Below are positions 53,236-62,600 of a stretch of 64,000 nucleotides of DNA, one piece after another; position 1 is the stretch's first letter; each line of letters begins with the position of its first letter. The position numbers and the translations under genes are program-made. Source of the stretch: Cohnella pontilimi (GTDB lineage Bacteria; Bacillota; Bacilli; Paenibacillales; Paenibacillaceae); contig NZ_SUPK01000005.1 in NCBI RefSeq assembly GCF_005049045.1, forward strand, positions 124,001 through 188,000. The letters run 5' to 3'. A model generated the notes under the pieces. That model did no database searches, had not been told where the DNA came from, and saw only the letters and a program-made list of their open reading frames with translations.

Positions 53236-54537
53236 ATGAGCAAAGGGCTGAAAATCGCGGTAATCGGAGGAGGCTCGTCCTACACTCCGGAGCTGGTAGA
53301 GGGTTTGATCGACCGTTACGAGACGCTCCCTGTACGGGAGCTGTGGCTGGTGGACGTCGAAGAAGGCCGTCACAAGCTGGAGATCGTAGGGGAGCTGGCG
53401 AAACGGATGGTCGAGAAGTCGGGTTTGCCGATCCGCGTTCACCTGACGTTGAATCGGAGGGAAGCGGTCGAAGGAGCGGATTTCGTCACGACACAGATGC
53501 GCGTCGGCTTGCTCGAAGCTCGCAAATGGGATGAGCACATTCCGAACCTGCACGGCGTGATCGGACAGGAGACGACCGGACCCGGCGGCATGTTCAAGGC
53601 GCTGCGGACCATTCCGGTGCTGCTCGACATTTGCCGGGACATCGAGGAATTGAGCCCTAAGGCCTGGCTGCTGAACTTCACCAATCCGGCCGGCATGGTG
53701 ACCGAAGCGATCAACCGCCACTCCAGAGTGAAGACGATCGGCTTGTGCAACGCCCCGATCGGCATGTACAAATGGATGAGCAAAAAATACGGCGTACCGG
53801 CGGATCGGATCTATGTAGAATTCGCAGGTCTTAATCATCTGCATTGGATGACCCGCGTGGAAGTGGACGGGGAGGACAAATTGTCCGAGCTGCTCGACCG
53901 TCGGGAAGAGTATGTCGGCAAAAATGTGCCCGCCACCGAGTGGGATCCGGACTTCCTCGTATCGCTCGGCGCGCTTCCGAGTTATTATCTGAAATATTTC
54001 TATATGAAGGATGCCATGCTGCAAGAACAGCTCGGTTCCCTGAAGACCGGCGGCACGCGCGCCGAAGTCGTGAAACGGGTGGAAGACGAGCTTTTCGAGC
54101 TGTATAAGGATCCGAACCTGAAAGAGAAGCCGAAACAGCTCGAGCAGCGCGGAGGAGCGTACTATTCGGAAGCCGCCGTCAACCTGATGGATTCGCTGTA
54201 CAACGACAAGCGCGACATCCAGACGCTGAACGTGACCAACGGCAAAATCCTCGATTTCTTGCCGGAGGATGCCGCCATCGAGGTCAACTGCGTGGTGACG
54301 GGCAAAGGCCCGCTGCCGCTTCCCGTGACGAAAGTGCCCGAAGCGGCCAAAGGCTTGATCGCCGCCGTCAAAACTTACGAACGCCTCACCATTGAGGCGG
54401 CGGTCACCGGCGACCGCGGAATCGCTTTGCAGGCGATGGCTCACCACCCGCTCGTGCCTTCGGTCGCAGTAGCCAAAACACTGCTGAACGAGATGCTGGA
54501 ACAAAACCAGAAGTATTTGCCGGCCTTCTTCCGCTAA
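53236..54537 (+). CDS. Glycoside hydrolase family 4, 6-phospho-beta-glucosidase-like
   Basis: A 433-residue NAD- and Mn-dependent hydrolase. Rossmann start IAVIGGGSSYTPELVEGL (about 6-23), ETTGPGGMFKALRTIP, NFTNPAGMVTEAI, the metal Cys in GLCNAPIGM (about 172-180) and the metal His in AGLNHLHW. The sequence groups with LicH/CelF/BglA-type 6-phospho-beta-glucosidases. No PTS or kinase gene is adjacent, so where its phosphorylated substrate comes from is not clear. No terminator is seen before the ThiF-like gene 17 bp on. Confidence 0.92.
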   Translation: MSKGLKIAVIGGGSSYTPELVEGLIDRYETLPVRELWLVDVEEGRHKLEIVGELAKRMVEKSGLPIRVHLTLNRREAVEGADFVTTQMRVGLLEARKWDEHIPNLHGVIGQETTGPGGMFKALRTIPVLLDICRDIEELSPKAWLLNFTNPAGMVTEAINRHSRVKTIGLCNAPIGMYKWMSKKYGVPADRIYVEFAGLNHLHWMTRVEVDGEDKLSELLDRREEYVGKNVPATEWDPDFLVSLGALPSYYLKYFYMKDAMLQEQLGSLKTGGTRAEVVKRVEDELFELYKDPNLKEKPKQLEQRGGAYYSEAAVNLMDSLYNDKRDIQTLNVTNGKILDFLPEDAAIEVNCVVTGKGPLPLPVTKVPEAAKGLIAAVKTYERLTIEAAVTGDRGIALQAMAHHPLVPSVAVAKTLLNEMLEQNQKYLPAFFR

Positions 54538-54554
54538 AGAGAGGAAACGGACCC

Positions 54555-55574
54555 GTGGAGCATAACTCTAATAGATACTCGAGACAAACACTGTTCGCCC
54601 CGATCGGGCCGGAGGGGCAAAACAAAATCCGCGCCTCGCGCGTTCTTGTGGTCGGAATGGGCGCGCTGGGCACGGTGCTGGCAAGTCACATGGTGCGGGC
54701 CGGCGTCGGTACGCTGCGCATCGTCGACCGCGATTATGTGGAGCTGAGCAATTTGCAGCGGCAAATGCTTTACGACGAAGAAGATGCCGCCCAATCGCTT
54801 CCGAAGGCGGTGGCCGCGGAGCGGAAGCTGGCGAAAATCAATTCGGACGTGCGACTGGAGCCGGTCGTCGCGGACGTCACGCCGCTGAATGCGGAGTCGC
54901 TGTTGGAGAATATCGACCTTGTGCTGGATGGCACGGACAACTTCCAGACCCGGCTGCTGTTGAACGATGCCTGCTTCAAGCGGGGCATCCCGTTCATCTA
55001 TGGCGGCGCCGTCAGCGCGCAAGGGATGACCGCGATGTTGATTCCGGGAAGGACATGCTGCCTTCGCTGCCTGATCGGATCCGGAGAGGGCGGCGGGGGG
55101 CAAACGTGCGATACGGTGGGCGTCATAGCACCGGTCGTCGATATCATCGCGTCGTATCAAGCGATCGAGGCGTTAAAATGGATGGCCGGGGCCACGGACT
55201 CTATAAGAGGTACATTGCTTTCGCTTGAAGTGTGGCATTATCATGCGCTGAACGTAAAACTGCCTGAGCCGAAACGGGATTGTCCCACTTGCCGGCTCGG
55301 GCAGTTTCCCGCCCTTCATCCGGATGAGGATACGATTTCGACGATGTGCGGAAGGGACACGGTGCAAATCCGCAGCCGGCGCCCGTTCGATCTGGAAAGC
55401 TGGGAGCAGCGGCTGAAGCAGGCTTGCCGCGTCAGCCGCAATCCCTTCCTTCTCCGGGCCGAGCTGCCGGAAGGCGAACGGCTGGTGCTCTTCCCGGACG
55501 GCCGGGTACTTGTCCAAGGCACGGAGGACACAAGCCGCGCCAGATCGTTGTATGACCGGTATATCGGCTCCTAG
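54555..55574 (+). CDS. ThiF/MoeB/HesA-family adenylyltransferase
   Basis: A 339-residue E1-like enzyme that adenylates the C-terminal Gly of a small sulfur carrier. VLVVGMGALGTVLASHMVRAGVGTLRIVDRDYVELSNLQRQMLYDEEDA is the ATP site; Cys pairs CLRC and CPTC bind zinc; DGTDNFQTRLLLNDAC is conserved. A C-terminal extension (about 250-339) lacks the CxGG-type rhodanese Cys. Its sulfur carrier (ThiS or MoaD type) is not adjacent, so thiamine and molybdopterin roles cannot be separated. GTG start. Its TAG stop shares CTAG with the convergent sspH-like gene. Confidence 0.88.
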   Translation: MEHNSNRYSRQTLFAPIGPEGQNKIRASRVLVVGMGALGTVLASHMVRAGVGTLRIVDRDYVELSNLQRQMLYDEEDAAQSLPKAVAAERKLAKINSDVRLEPVVADVTPLNAESLLENIDLVLDGTDNFQTRLLLNDACFKRGIPFIYGGAVSAQGMTAMLIPGRTCCLRCLIGSGEGGGGQTCDTVGVIAPVVDIIASYQAIEALKWMAGATDSIRGTLLSLEVWHYHALNVKLPEPKRDCPTCRLGQFPALHPDEDTISTMCGRDTVQIRSRRPFDLESWEQRLKQACRVSRNPFLLRAELPEGERLVLFPDGRVLVQGTEDTSRARSLYDRYIGS

Positions 55575-55768
55575 ACTCGAAACGAATCCGGTTCGGTGAG
55601 CGCAATCACCGGTACGGTCTGCATCGGGTCGTCCGGGTTTTCGCGGGAATAAATGCGCGCCATGCCGGATGTCTCGTCCACCTGATCGATATAATAGGAA
55701 GCGCCGTAATAGATCACGTCGACGAGTTCGTCGGATTGAGCGATTTGTTGGGCTCGTTCGATGTTCAT
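55571..55768 (-). CDS. sspH: H-type small acid-soluble spore protein
   Basis: A 65-residue SspH-like protein: MNIERAQQIAQSDELVDVIYYGASYYIDQVDETSGMARIYSRENPDDP. It is expected in the forespore. ATG 55768 follows GGAGGTGAAGACC. Its stop overlaps the stop of the convergent thiF-like gene. Confidence 0.9.
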   Translation of the reverse strand: MNIERAQQIAQSDELVDVIYYGASYYIDQVDETSGMARIYSRENPDDPMQTVPVIALTEPDSFRV

Positions 55769-55854
55769 GGTCTTCACCTCCTGCACAGTATTTACCCCAA
55801 CTCTGCGGCATATCCGAAATTATCGACACTACAGCAAGGAGATTCGGCTTATTT

Positions 55855-57000
55855 ATGAAATTTTCCGTGAAATATTTATCGTTTTTCGTTATCCAGACAG
55901 AAGACTCCGACAGTGATGTCGCCAAGCGTTATAAGCACTTTCAAACGCTGACGCACGAAGAATACCAGGATAGCGAGCTGAAATCTTTCCTCGACTCGGA
56001 GTTCGCTCGCATCGGGAAGCGCAAGGCGGAAGTGAATCCGGTCAGCGAATCGGTGCCGACCAAAATCGGCCGTTTCCTCGTCGAGCCCGGGCACGAGCTG
56101 ACCAGCAATCCCAACTACAACTTGTTCCAGCGGATCCGGGGGGCGGCGGACAAACAGGAGTTCCATCACGCGGGGGACGATCTGATCCGCATGTATATGG
56201 ATACCAGCGCCGTGCGGGGAGGAGCTTTCATCGTCGCGCTGGCGAAGCTGAACGAATATTTTGACGACCCGTTTCTGTTTTTGCTGAAGTGCGATTTTGA
56301 AAATAAAATTGCCCGCATCTCCGACGAACGCAGCCTCATTTCCCGTGTGGAGATGGCGATCAACGCCAAGAACATCAAGTCGATCATGTACCCTTACATG
56401 CCCGAACCCGGGATACTGGAGGATTGGGAGCTCAAAATTCACCAGGCGTCGCATGCCCGGTATTTCGAGGATTTCCTCAAGTATGTTTCCTACGAGAAAT
56501 CGAAGCCTGAGATCGTGAACGATCAGGTCTTGGGAATGGTCCAGGAATACATGGAAACCCGGTGGCCGCAAGAGGTGGAAACCGAAGAGAAAGAGCAGGA
56601 GAGAAAGCAGTTCGAGCTTTGGTCCGCGTCCGAGAAGCGGGAGCTGCAGGAGCTTTGGGCGCACGAGCGGGTAATCGACGCCGCGGCGCGTCTCACCGCC
56701 TTTCAGCCGGAGCTCGAACTGAAATTGAAAATAAACGGCGTGACTGTGAAAGGCCAAATGGTCGATTATGGACGCTCGATTCATGTGGCAAACATGGACG
56801 GCCGTTACGTCGTTCTGATCGACGGGGATTCGATTCAGTTCGATAAAGGCGTATCGCCGGTCGAGCTGCTGCAGCCGGACGACATCCAGACGGTGCTGCA
56901 GCGGATGCGCGAGCGAGCCGAAGAGCGGCAGCGGGAGGTCGACGCCTTGGGCGATCCCGCCTCATTGGGCGATGCCGGCGATAAGCCTTGGGATGATTAA
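55855..57000 (+). CDS. DUF3900 family protein
   Basis: A 381-residue soluble protein. The N-terminus MKFSVKYLSFFVIQTEDSD, KHFQTLTHEEYQDSELKSFLDSEFARI and VPTKIGRFLVEPGHELTSNPNYNLFQRIRG match the DUF3900 family of spore-forming Bacillales. Function unknown. The ribosome site (AAGGAG) is about 13 bases from ATG 55855, longer than usual. A long charged C-terminal helix (IQTVLQRMRERAEERQREVDAL) ends it. Its TAA overlaps the stop of the convergent fusion gene. Confidence 0.85.
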   Translation: MKFSVKYLSFFVIQTEDSDSDVAKRYKHFQTLTHEEYQDSELKSFLDSEFARIGKRKAEVNPVSESVPTKIGRFLVEPGHELTSNPNYNLFQRIRGAADKQEFHHAGDDLIRMYMDTSAVRGGAFIVALAKLNEYFDDPFLFLLKCDFENKIARISDERSLISRVEMAINAKNIKSIMYPYMPEPGILEDWELKIHQASHARYFEDFLKYVSYEKSKPEIVNDQVLGMVQEYMETRWPQEVETEEKEQERKQFELWSASEKRELQELWAHERVIDAAARLTAFQPELELKLKINGVTVKGQMVDYGRSIHVANMDGRYVVLIDGDSIQFDKGVSPVELLQPDDIQTVLQRMRERAEERQREVDALGDPASLGDAGDKPWDD

Positions 57001-58940
57001 GCGGCTTTAGGCCGGTTCATCAGATACGGGTAGAGCAAAATGAGGCCGGCGATATAAAGGAACAAGGCCGCGTAAGCCGGCAAAAGGTGGATAAAGTCCG
57101 TATAACCGATTCGAAAATGGACGCTGATTCCTGCCGCAAAACCGGGCGCGCCTCCGAACAGGAGCGTTTTCCAAAGCCATTTCGCACCTTGCTGAATTCC
57201 CCATAAGGAGATGGTGAGCAAGGCTGCCGCATCCGACAGCAGGGCGCCTCCGAACCCGGCGCGGTCGTGGGCAATGAGCGGGATCAGCTTCGGGTTGATC
57301 GACTCAAGCTGTGCGGTCTTCGCGTCCAGGTAGGCAAGGTCCGTCGGCACGAACACGTGTGACACGCCGACGCCTGCGATGACGATGCCGCCAACGGCGA
57401 GCGACACGCCAAGCAGCACGAAGCAAAGCTGGCCCCAAACCGCCATCCGCCATGTCCGGTCGTTGCGAAGATTGACCGGGTCCCGCGACGGCCGGTCGGG
57501 ATTGTTTCGCATGGATAACAGGAACATCGGGAGAAGAACCGCGGCTGCGGCGGCATGCAGCGGATCGAAAAATCCGTAGCCCAGATACAGAAAGAAGCTG
57601 GGAAACCCGATCACACAAGACGTAAGCAGGGTCATCCTGGCCCAATGAATCCCGTGGCGCAGCCCATGTTTCGCCAGTTGGTAATAGAGAATCCCGATCG
57701 AAATCATCGTACCCGCCAAGGTGATGCGATCGTGCGACATAAAATGGAGCAGGCGGGTGTTCGCCTCATGCAGGCTGTGTCGGGTGGTACCAAGAAAAGC
57801 TTCGTCATAGGGCAGCAGCACGGTGGATAAAGCGATCAGCCAAGCCGTGATACCGCCGACGATCATGCCGGTGCCGAGCAGGCACATCCAGCCCCAATGT
57901 TTCCAAAAGGACGGGGGTTCCGGCTCCGGTGTCCGTTGAACCCTTTCGTACAGAATCGCATCGTTCACTCGTTTGGGCAGACCGGGTCCGGCGTATACGA
58001 AGCCGCTGTTCAGCAGAACGTGATCCGCACCCGCGCGTATGGCGTCCAAAGCGTCCTGAGGCTCATGAATACCTGCCGCTATTTGAATGATGAAGCCGGC
58101 AGGGGCGAGCTCCCGAACAAGCCTGACTTTGGCGATTCCGGCTTCTTTGCCGGCGGGTCCCAAAGCATGGCCGGTTTCACCGCTGCCGGCGGGCTGGCGG
58201 ATCACGACTCCTGACCAGACCGAACCGTCTAGGTTCGCGAGCAGCTCTTGGAGAGAATCGTCCGGGTAATCAGCCGGTATGTAGAGAAGCAAAGGCTTGC
58301 GTTCTGACTGATTCTCCATTTCAAGGACAGCCAATGTTATCCGGCTTATGAATGGGAGAGCTTCATGTGCAGTCCGCAGCTGCCGAGAAGAGAGACACTC
58401 GATCGAAAATCCCGCCGCTCCGGCTTGGGAGAGCTGTGCCATCCGGGCGGCCAGGTGCTGTGCGGCGGCTTGTGAAGAGTCGGAGGCATCCGTCGCGATT
58501 GTCACGAACACCGGCCGGTCGTGTTTACGCCTGCGAAGCTGATCGACGGCTTCCTCGAGTCCGATCGTTTCGGGTCCGTTGGGATAATCAATCGTTTCCC
58601 GATCGTGATCCATCCGGATGGAGGGCTCGTCTGTTCCTTTCGCCGCCTCCACAGGGCCGATTTCGAGGAAACCAAAACCTAGCTGTGCCAATGCGTTGTG
58701 CGCGATTCCCCCGGGATCGACTGCTCCTCCAAGGCCGACCGGCGTCGTCACGCGAACGGAGCCGATTTGGCTCTCCAGTATCGATGAGGGCTCCATGTGC
58801 CCTAAAGTTTTAATCAGGAAAGTTCCGGCAGGCATTCGGCTCACCGCGGCCATGGATCGTAAAGTGAACGTTCTGGCCGTCCTGGGGGACAACCTGTGCA
58901 AAAGCGGGCGAAACAAGGTTCGGTACGACCAATCGGGCAT
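56997..58940 (-). CDS. Dihydroorotate-dehydrogenase-like domain fused to a duplicated membrane module
   Basis: A 647-residue two-part protein. Residues 1-335 follow the class 2 PyrD fold (PVGLGGAVDPGG 67-78, LGFGFLEIGPV 87-97, IIQIAAGIHEPQDALDAIRAGADHVLL 284-310, YAGPGLPKRV 316-325). The usual AGFDKNG Lys, the NxSSPNT catalytic loop and the Lys before the third strand are missing or replaced. Residues 345-640 hold seven or eight TM helices in two related halves, each with a His-Asp-Arg motif (SHDRITLAG 402-410, AHDRAGFGG 557-565). Start 58940 follows AAGGAG by eight bases. A role in pyrimidine synthesis is doubtful. Confidence 0.82.
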   Translation of the reverse strand: MPDWSYRTLFRPLLHRLSPRTARTFTLRSMAAVSRMPAGTFLIKTLGHMEPSSILESQIGSVRVTTPVGLGGAVDPGGIAHNALAQLGFGFLEIGPVEAAKGTDEPSIRMDHDRETIDYPNGPETIGLEEAVDQLRRRKHDRPVFVTIATDASDSSQAAAQHLAARMAQLSQAGAAGFSIECLSSRQLRTAHEALPFISRITLAVLEMENQSERKPLLLYIPADYPDDSLQELLANLDGSVWSGVVIRQPAGSGETGHALGPAGKEAGIAKVRLVRELAPAGFIIQIAAGIHEPQDALDAIRAGADHVLLNSGFVYAGPGLPKRVNDAILYERVQRTPEPEPPSFWKHWGWMCLLGTGMIVGGITAWLIALSTVLLPYDEAFLGTTRHSLHEANTRLLHFMSHDRITLAGTMISIGILYYQLAKHGLRHGIHWARMTLLTSCVIGFPSFFLYLGYGFFDPLHAAAAAVLLPMFLLSMRNNPDRPSRDPVNLRNDRTWRMAVWGQLCFVLLGVSLAVGGIVIAGVGVSHVFVPTDLAYLDAKTAQLESINPKLIPLIAHDRAGFGGALLSDAAALLTISLWGIQQGAKWLWKTLLFGGAPGFAAGISVHFRIGYTDFIHLLPAYAALFLYIAGLILLYPYLMNRPKAA

Positions 58941-59054
58941 GGTGCCACTCCTTTTCCTTGCCCTTTTTTTCAAGAGTATAGCATATTTTGTAAACGTTAC
59001 AGAAAGTTTAAGCCCGCTAAAGTGTTAGAGCGTGAGAAAGCTTTCTGTACTTGG

Positions 59055-59110
59055 AAAAACTTCCGCTGAGCGCGGTCGCTCATCTTCGAGGGACTTCGAT
59101 AGAAGTTTTT
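59055..59110. other. Structured intergenic element
   Basis: Outer stem AAAAACTTC (59055-59063) / GAAGTTTTT (59102-59110) encloses a stem-loop TGAGCG-CGGT-CGCTCA (59067-59082) and a TCGA-rich stretch. It could be a terminator-like or repetitive palindromic element. It lies upstream of the fusion gene and downstream of the L,D-transpeptidase gene. Confidence 0.5.
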
Positions 59111-59124
59111 CTTATCATTCGACG

Positions 59125-59148
59125 GAGAGCCCGGGAAACCGGGCTCTC
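59125..59148. terminator. Hairpin after the L,D-transpeptidase gene
   Basis: Perfect 10-bp stem GAGAGCCCGG / CCGGGCTCTC with a GAAA loop, eight bases beyond the stop. It has no good T-run on the minus strand, so it may act as a stabilising rather than terminating hairpin. Confidence 0.6.
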
Positions 59149-59156
59149 TTGGTGTC

Positions 59157-59498
59157 TCATCCGTTGTGAAGGGTAACTTTGGTACCGACGGGTACCCGTT
59201 TCGCCAATTCCGTGACGTCCCGGTTATGCATTCGGATACAGCCGTGTGACACTCTCTTGCCGATGGAAGAAGGGTCGTTCGTACCGTGTATGCCGTAATG
59301 AGGCTTGGATAGACCGAGCCAATAAGCGCCGAAAGGACCGCCGGGGTTCGGCACCTTATTCACGATATGAAGCTGCCCGGAAGGTGTGGCGGTGGCAATC
59401 GTTCCGATGCCGACAGGGTAGGTGCGCACAAGCGTATCTCCGTCATATAGACGCAGTTTCCTTGCGGATAGATTGACGTCAATGCGATAGTTGGGCAT
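59157..59498 (-). CDS. L,D-transpeptidase (YkuD domain only)
   Basis: A 113-residue minimal YkuD domain. Catalytic motif [20 protein letters not shown] (His and Cys present), preceded by the usual [24 protein letters not shown] strands. There is no signal peptide, LysM or TM segment, unlike most cell-wall L,D-transpeptidases; Bacillus YkuD of the spore coat has LysM plus this domain. Export without a signal, or a forespore/mother-cell location, is possible. Confidence 0.9.
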   Translation of the reverse strand: MPNYRIDVNLSARKLRLYDGDTLVRTYPVGIGTIATATPSGQLHIVNKVPNPGGPFGAYWLGLSKPHYGIHGTNDPSSIGKRVSHGCIRMHNRDVTELAKRVPVGTKVTLHNG

Positions 59499-59638
59499 GA
59501 GGTTTTACCTCCCTTTCCCACCATATGGGGAAACGGGGACGCGGGTGAAAAAAGGGAAATGAAGGAATTTGTCGAATTTGTAAAGGAAGCGTTGGGCGCT
59601 TAGGACCATACTTCCGCTTGGAAAGCAGGTTAAGCAAT

Positions 59639-62600
59639 ATGGGGAAACGTTACCGCATCGGCGTGATTGCCACCCATATGGACGGAGAGTATTATGGAAG
59701 ACTGCTGACCCACCTGCATAAGATTCTCAGGGAGAAAGAGTGTCAGCTGATCGCCATTCAAGCCGCGGACGACGATTCGGGGATCCGTGCTTTGGAACAC
59801 GCCATAGCTATTGATATTATAGACGCATGGATTTTGATTTTGCCCAGTTCGAGACCGGCATTTGTGGATGAGCTTTTCGAGAGCGGCAAGCCGATCGTGT
59901 GTGTGGGCTTCCAGTCGCCGGACGACGAAGTCGGCTCGATACTGGTCGACAATCGGAACGGCATGAAGGACGCCGTTCTCCATTTGATCGACCATGGACA
60001 TCGGCAAATCGCTTACGTGGGCCATATGGATGAATACGACTTGCGGCAAAGATTTGCCGGTTATTGCGATGCGCTGGAAGAGCGGGGCATCGTGCTTGAT
60101 GACAGGCTCGTGATCTCCGCCCGAGATAACCTTCTGGAAGCCGGAGCGGAAGCGGCCCGCCGGTTGATCGAAAGCGGGGTTGCGTTCACCGCCGTTGCGG
60201 CGGGTACGGATTTCACCGCTTTCGGCGTCATCGATACGCTTCGCGAGCACGGCAGGATGACTCCGGACGACGTTGCGGTAGTCGGATTCGACGACACCTA
60301 TGACGCAGACACGTTTGATCCGCCGCTCACCACGGTGCGGCAATCCCACGAAGCGCTGGCACAAGAAGCGTGCCGGATCCTGATCGACCGGCTGAGCGGC
60401 GGGCGGGAAAGTCCGCACCGGACCAGCTTCGTTCCCGTACAACTGATTGCCAGGCAGTCCTGTGGATGTAAGAAAGCGCTTGTCCTATCCTCAGAGGAGA
60501 TGCTTTCGTTACGCCAAACTTTGTCCAATCTGCGTTCTACCCTGCAGCGGGTGACGATCAATAGCATCGAGATGACAGAAGGGTTGATCAAAGCTACCGA
60601 AGACACCAGCGTGCATATTTCCGACCTTTTCTGGAGTCAGTATCACTGGGGGTGCCTGGCGTTGTGGGAACCCGACGAGTTCGGGCGCAGGCAGCTGGTG
60701 GTTCGTCAAATCTTCAGCAGAAGAGGGGATCCGCTGCCTCCGATCGGACAAGCGTTCCCGTTAAAGCAGTTCCCTCCCGTGGATTTTTTGCCTCCGACCG
60801 CGGAATTCGGCGGCGAAGACATCGTCCTCTTGCATCCGGTGAAGACGGAGATGCACGACTGGGGCATTATGACGCTCGCCGGTCCTTACGACCCCGTGAA
60901 CGAGTGGGTCGCGGACGATTTGTCTATGCAGAGCTTTACGATATTGGCCGTTACCTTGGAACGGGAAGCTTTGTTCAAACGCAACCGTGCCATGGCGGAT
61001 AAGCTGGAAATCGTGTTGCGGACGACGAGCGACGGAATTTGGGAATGGGATCTCGAAAAAAACCGGATGGAGTGGAACATCGGGGCGAATAGCGTAATGA
61101 GCCGGGTGGCGGAGTCGCTCACGGATAACCCGCTTTCTTTGCTCACGCTCGTCCATCCGGCGGACGTCAAGAAGGTGGAGAAGGCGTTCGCCTTCCCGCT
61201 TCCCGAGGGCCGGCGAATCACGGTCGAATTCCGGATCCGCAGCCATGAAGAGCGCGATATTTGGGTGTTCGGAGCCGGCGAAGTGATTCGGGACTCGAGC
61301 GGCAGCCCGGTGAAGATTATCGGCTCGGTGGCGGACATTACGGAGAAAAAAGAGTCGGAAGCGAGAATCATCGAGCTTGCGTATCACGATGCGCTGACCG
61401 GTCTTCCGAATCGGGTGCTGTTCCAGGAGCGGTTGGAGAAAGCGCTGGAACGAGTACAGCGTAGACCGGGAAAGCTGGCGGTCTTCATGATCGACCTGGA
61501 CCGCTTTAAGTTTGTGAACGACACGCTAGGCCATCAAGCCGGCGATAAGCTGCTGCAGCAGGTGGCGGACCGTTTGCGTGTAGTTGTTGCCGAGAAAGGA
61601 ACGATCGCCAGGCTCGGAGGCGATGAATTTATCGTGCTTCTCCCTCGGCTTAATCGCGAAGAGGAGGCAACCGAGCTTGCAGCATCGCTTTTACGCAACC
61701 TGGATCGGCCGTTCGAGCTCGAAGGGCAGCAGATATACGTGGCCGCGAGCGTCGGAACAAGCTTGTACCCGGATCACGGAGCGGACTCGGATACTTTGAT
61801 CCGTTACGCCGACTTGGCCATGTACCATGCCAAAGAAAACGGCGGTAACGGCTTGGAGCTTTACATGCCTTCACTCGGCTCCCGCAACGACGAGCGGTTT
61901 ACGATGGAAACAGGGCTCAGGCGGGCGCTGGATCGCGGTGAGTTCAGCCTTTTGTTTCAGCCGCAGTTCCATCTGGCGACAGGCGAGCTATACGGAGCGG
62001 AAGCGCTTCTGCGCTGGGAAACGCCGGAGGGCCGGCAAATTCCGCCATGTGAGTTCATTCCGCTGGCCGAGGAGACCGGCCTCATTATTCCGATCGGCCA
62101 GTGGGTACTGGAACAGGCATGCCTGGCGTGCAAGCGGTGGTATGACAACGGGCATACTTCCTTGATCGTTTCGGTAAATATATCGGCGCTGCAGTTTCAA
62201 TCCGATTTGTTCCCCGATGCGGTTCGCCAGGTGCTGCGGCAAACCGGAACCGATCCGACCCGCCTGTGCCTGGAGATCACCGAGTACACCGCGGTGCAGA
62301 ACTTGGAACGAAGCATCCGGATACTCAAGGAATTGGCCGGCATAGGCGTGAAATTCGCCATTGACGATTTCGGTACGGGGCAATCCCAGCTCGTCCTGCT
62401 TCGGAAGTTTCCGGCTCATCACATTAAAATCGATACAACCTTTATCCGCGATATGATGGAACAACCTGACGATGAGGCGATCGTTCGGGCCGTCATCGGA
62501 TTGTCGCACAGCTTGGGGTTGACGGTTACCGCCGAGGGCGTGGAGACGGAAGGTCAAATGCACAAGCTTCGGCAGATGAACTGCGACCGCATTCAAGGCT

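Noticed and set aside
53098-54504. 468-codon minus-strand frame opposite the GH4 gene
   Set aside because: Antisense shadow; the plus strand has all GH4 motifs and the minus frame none.
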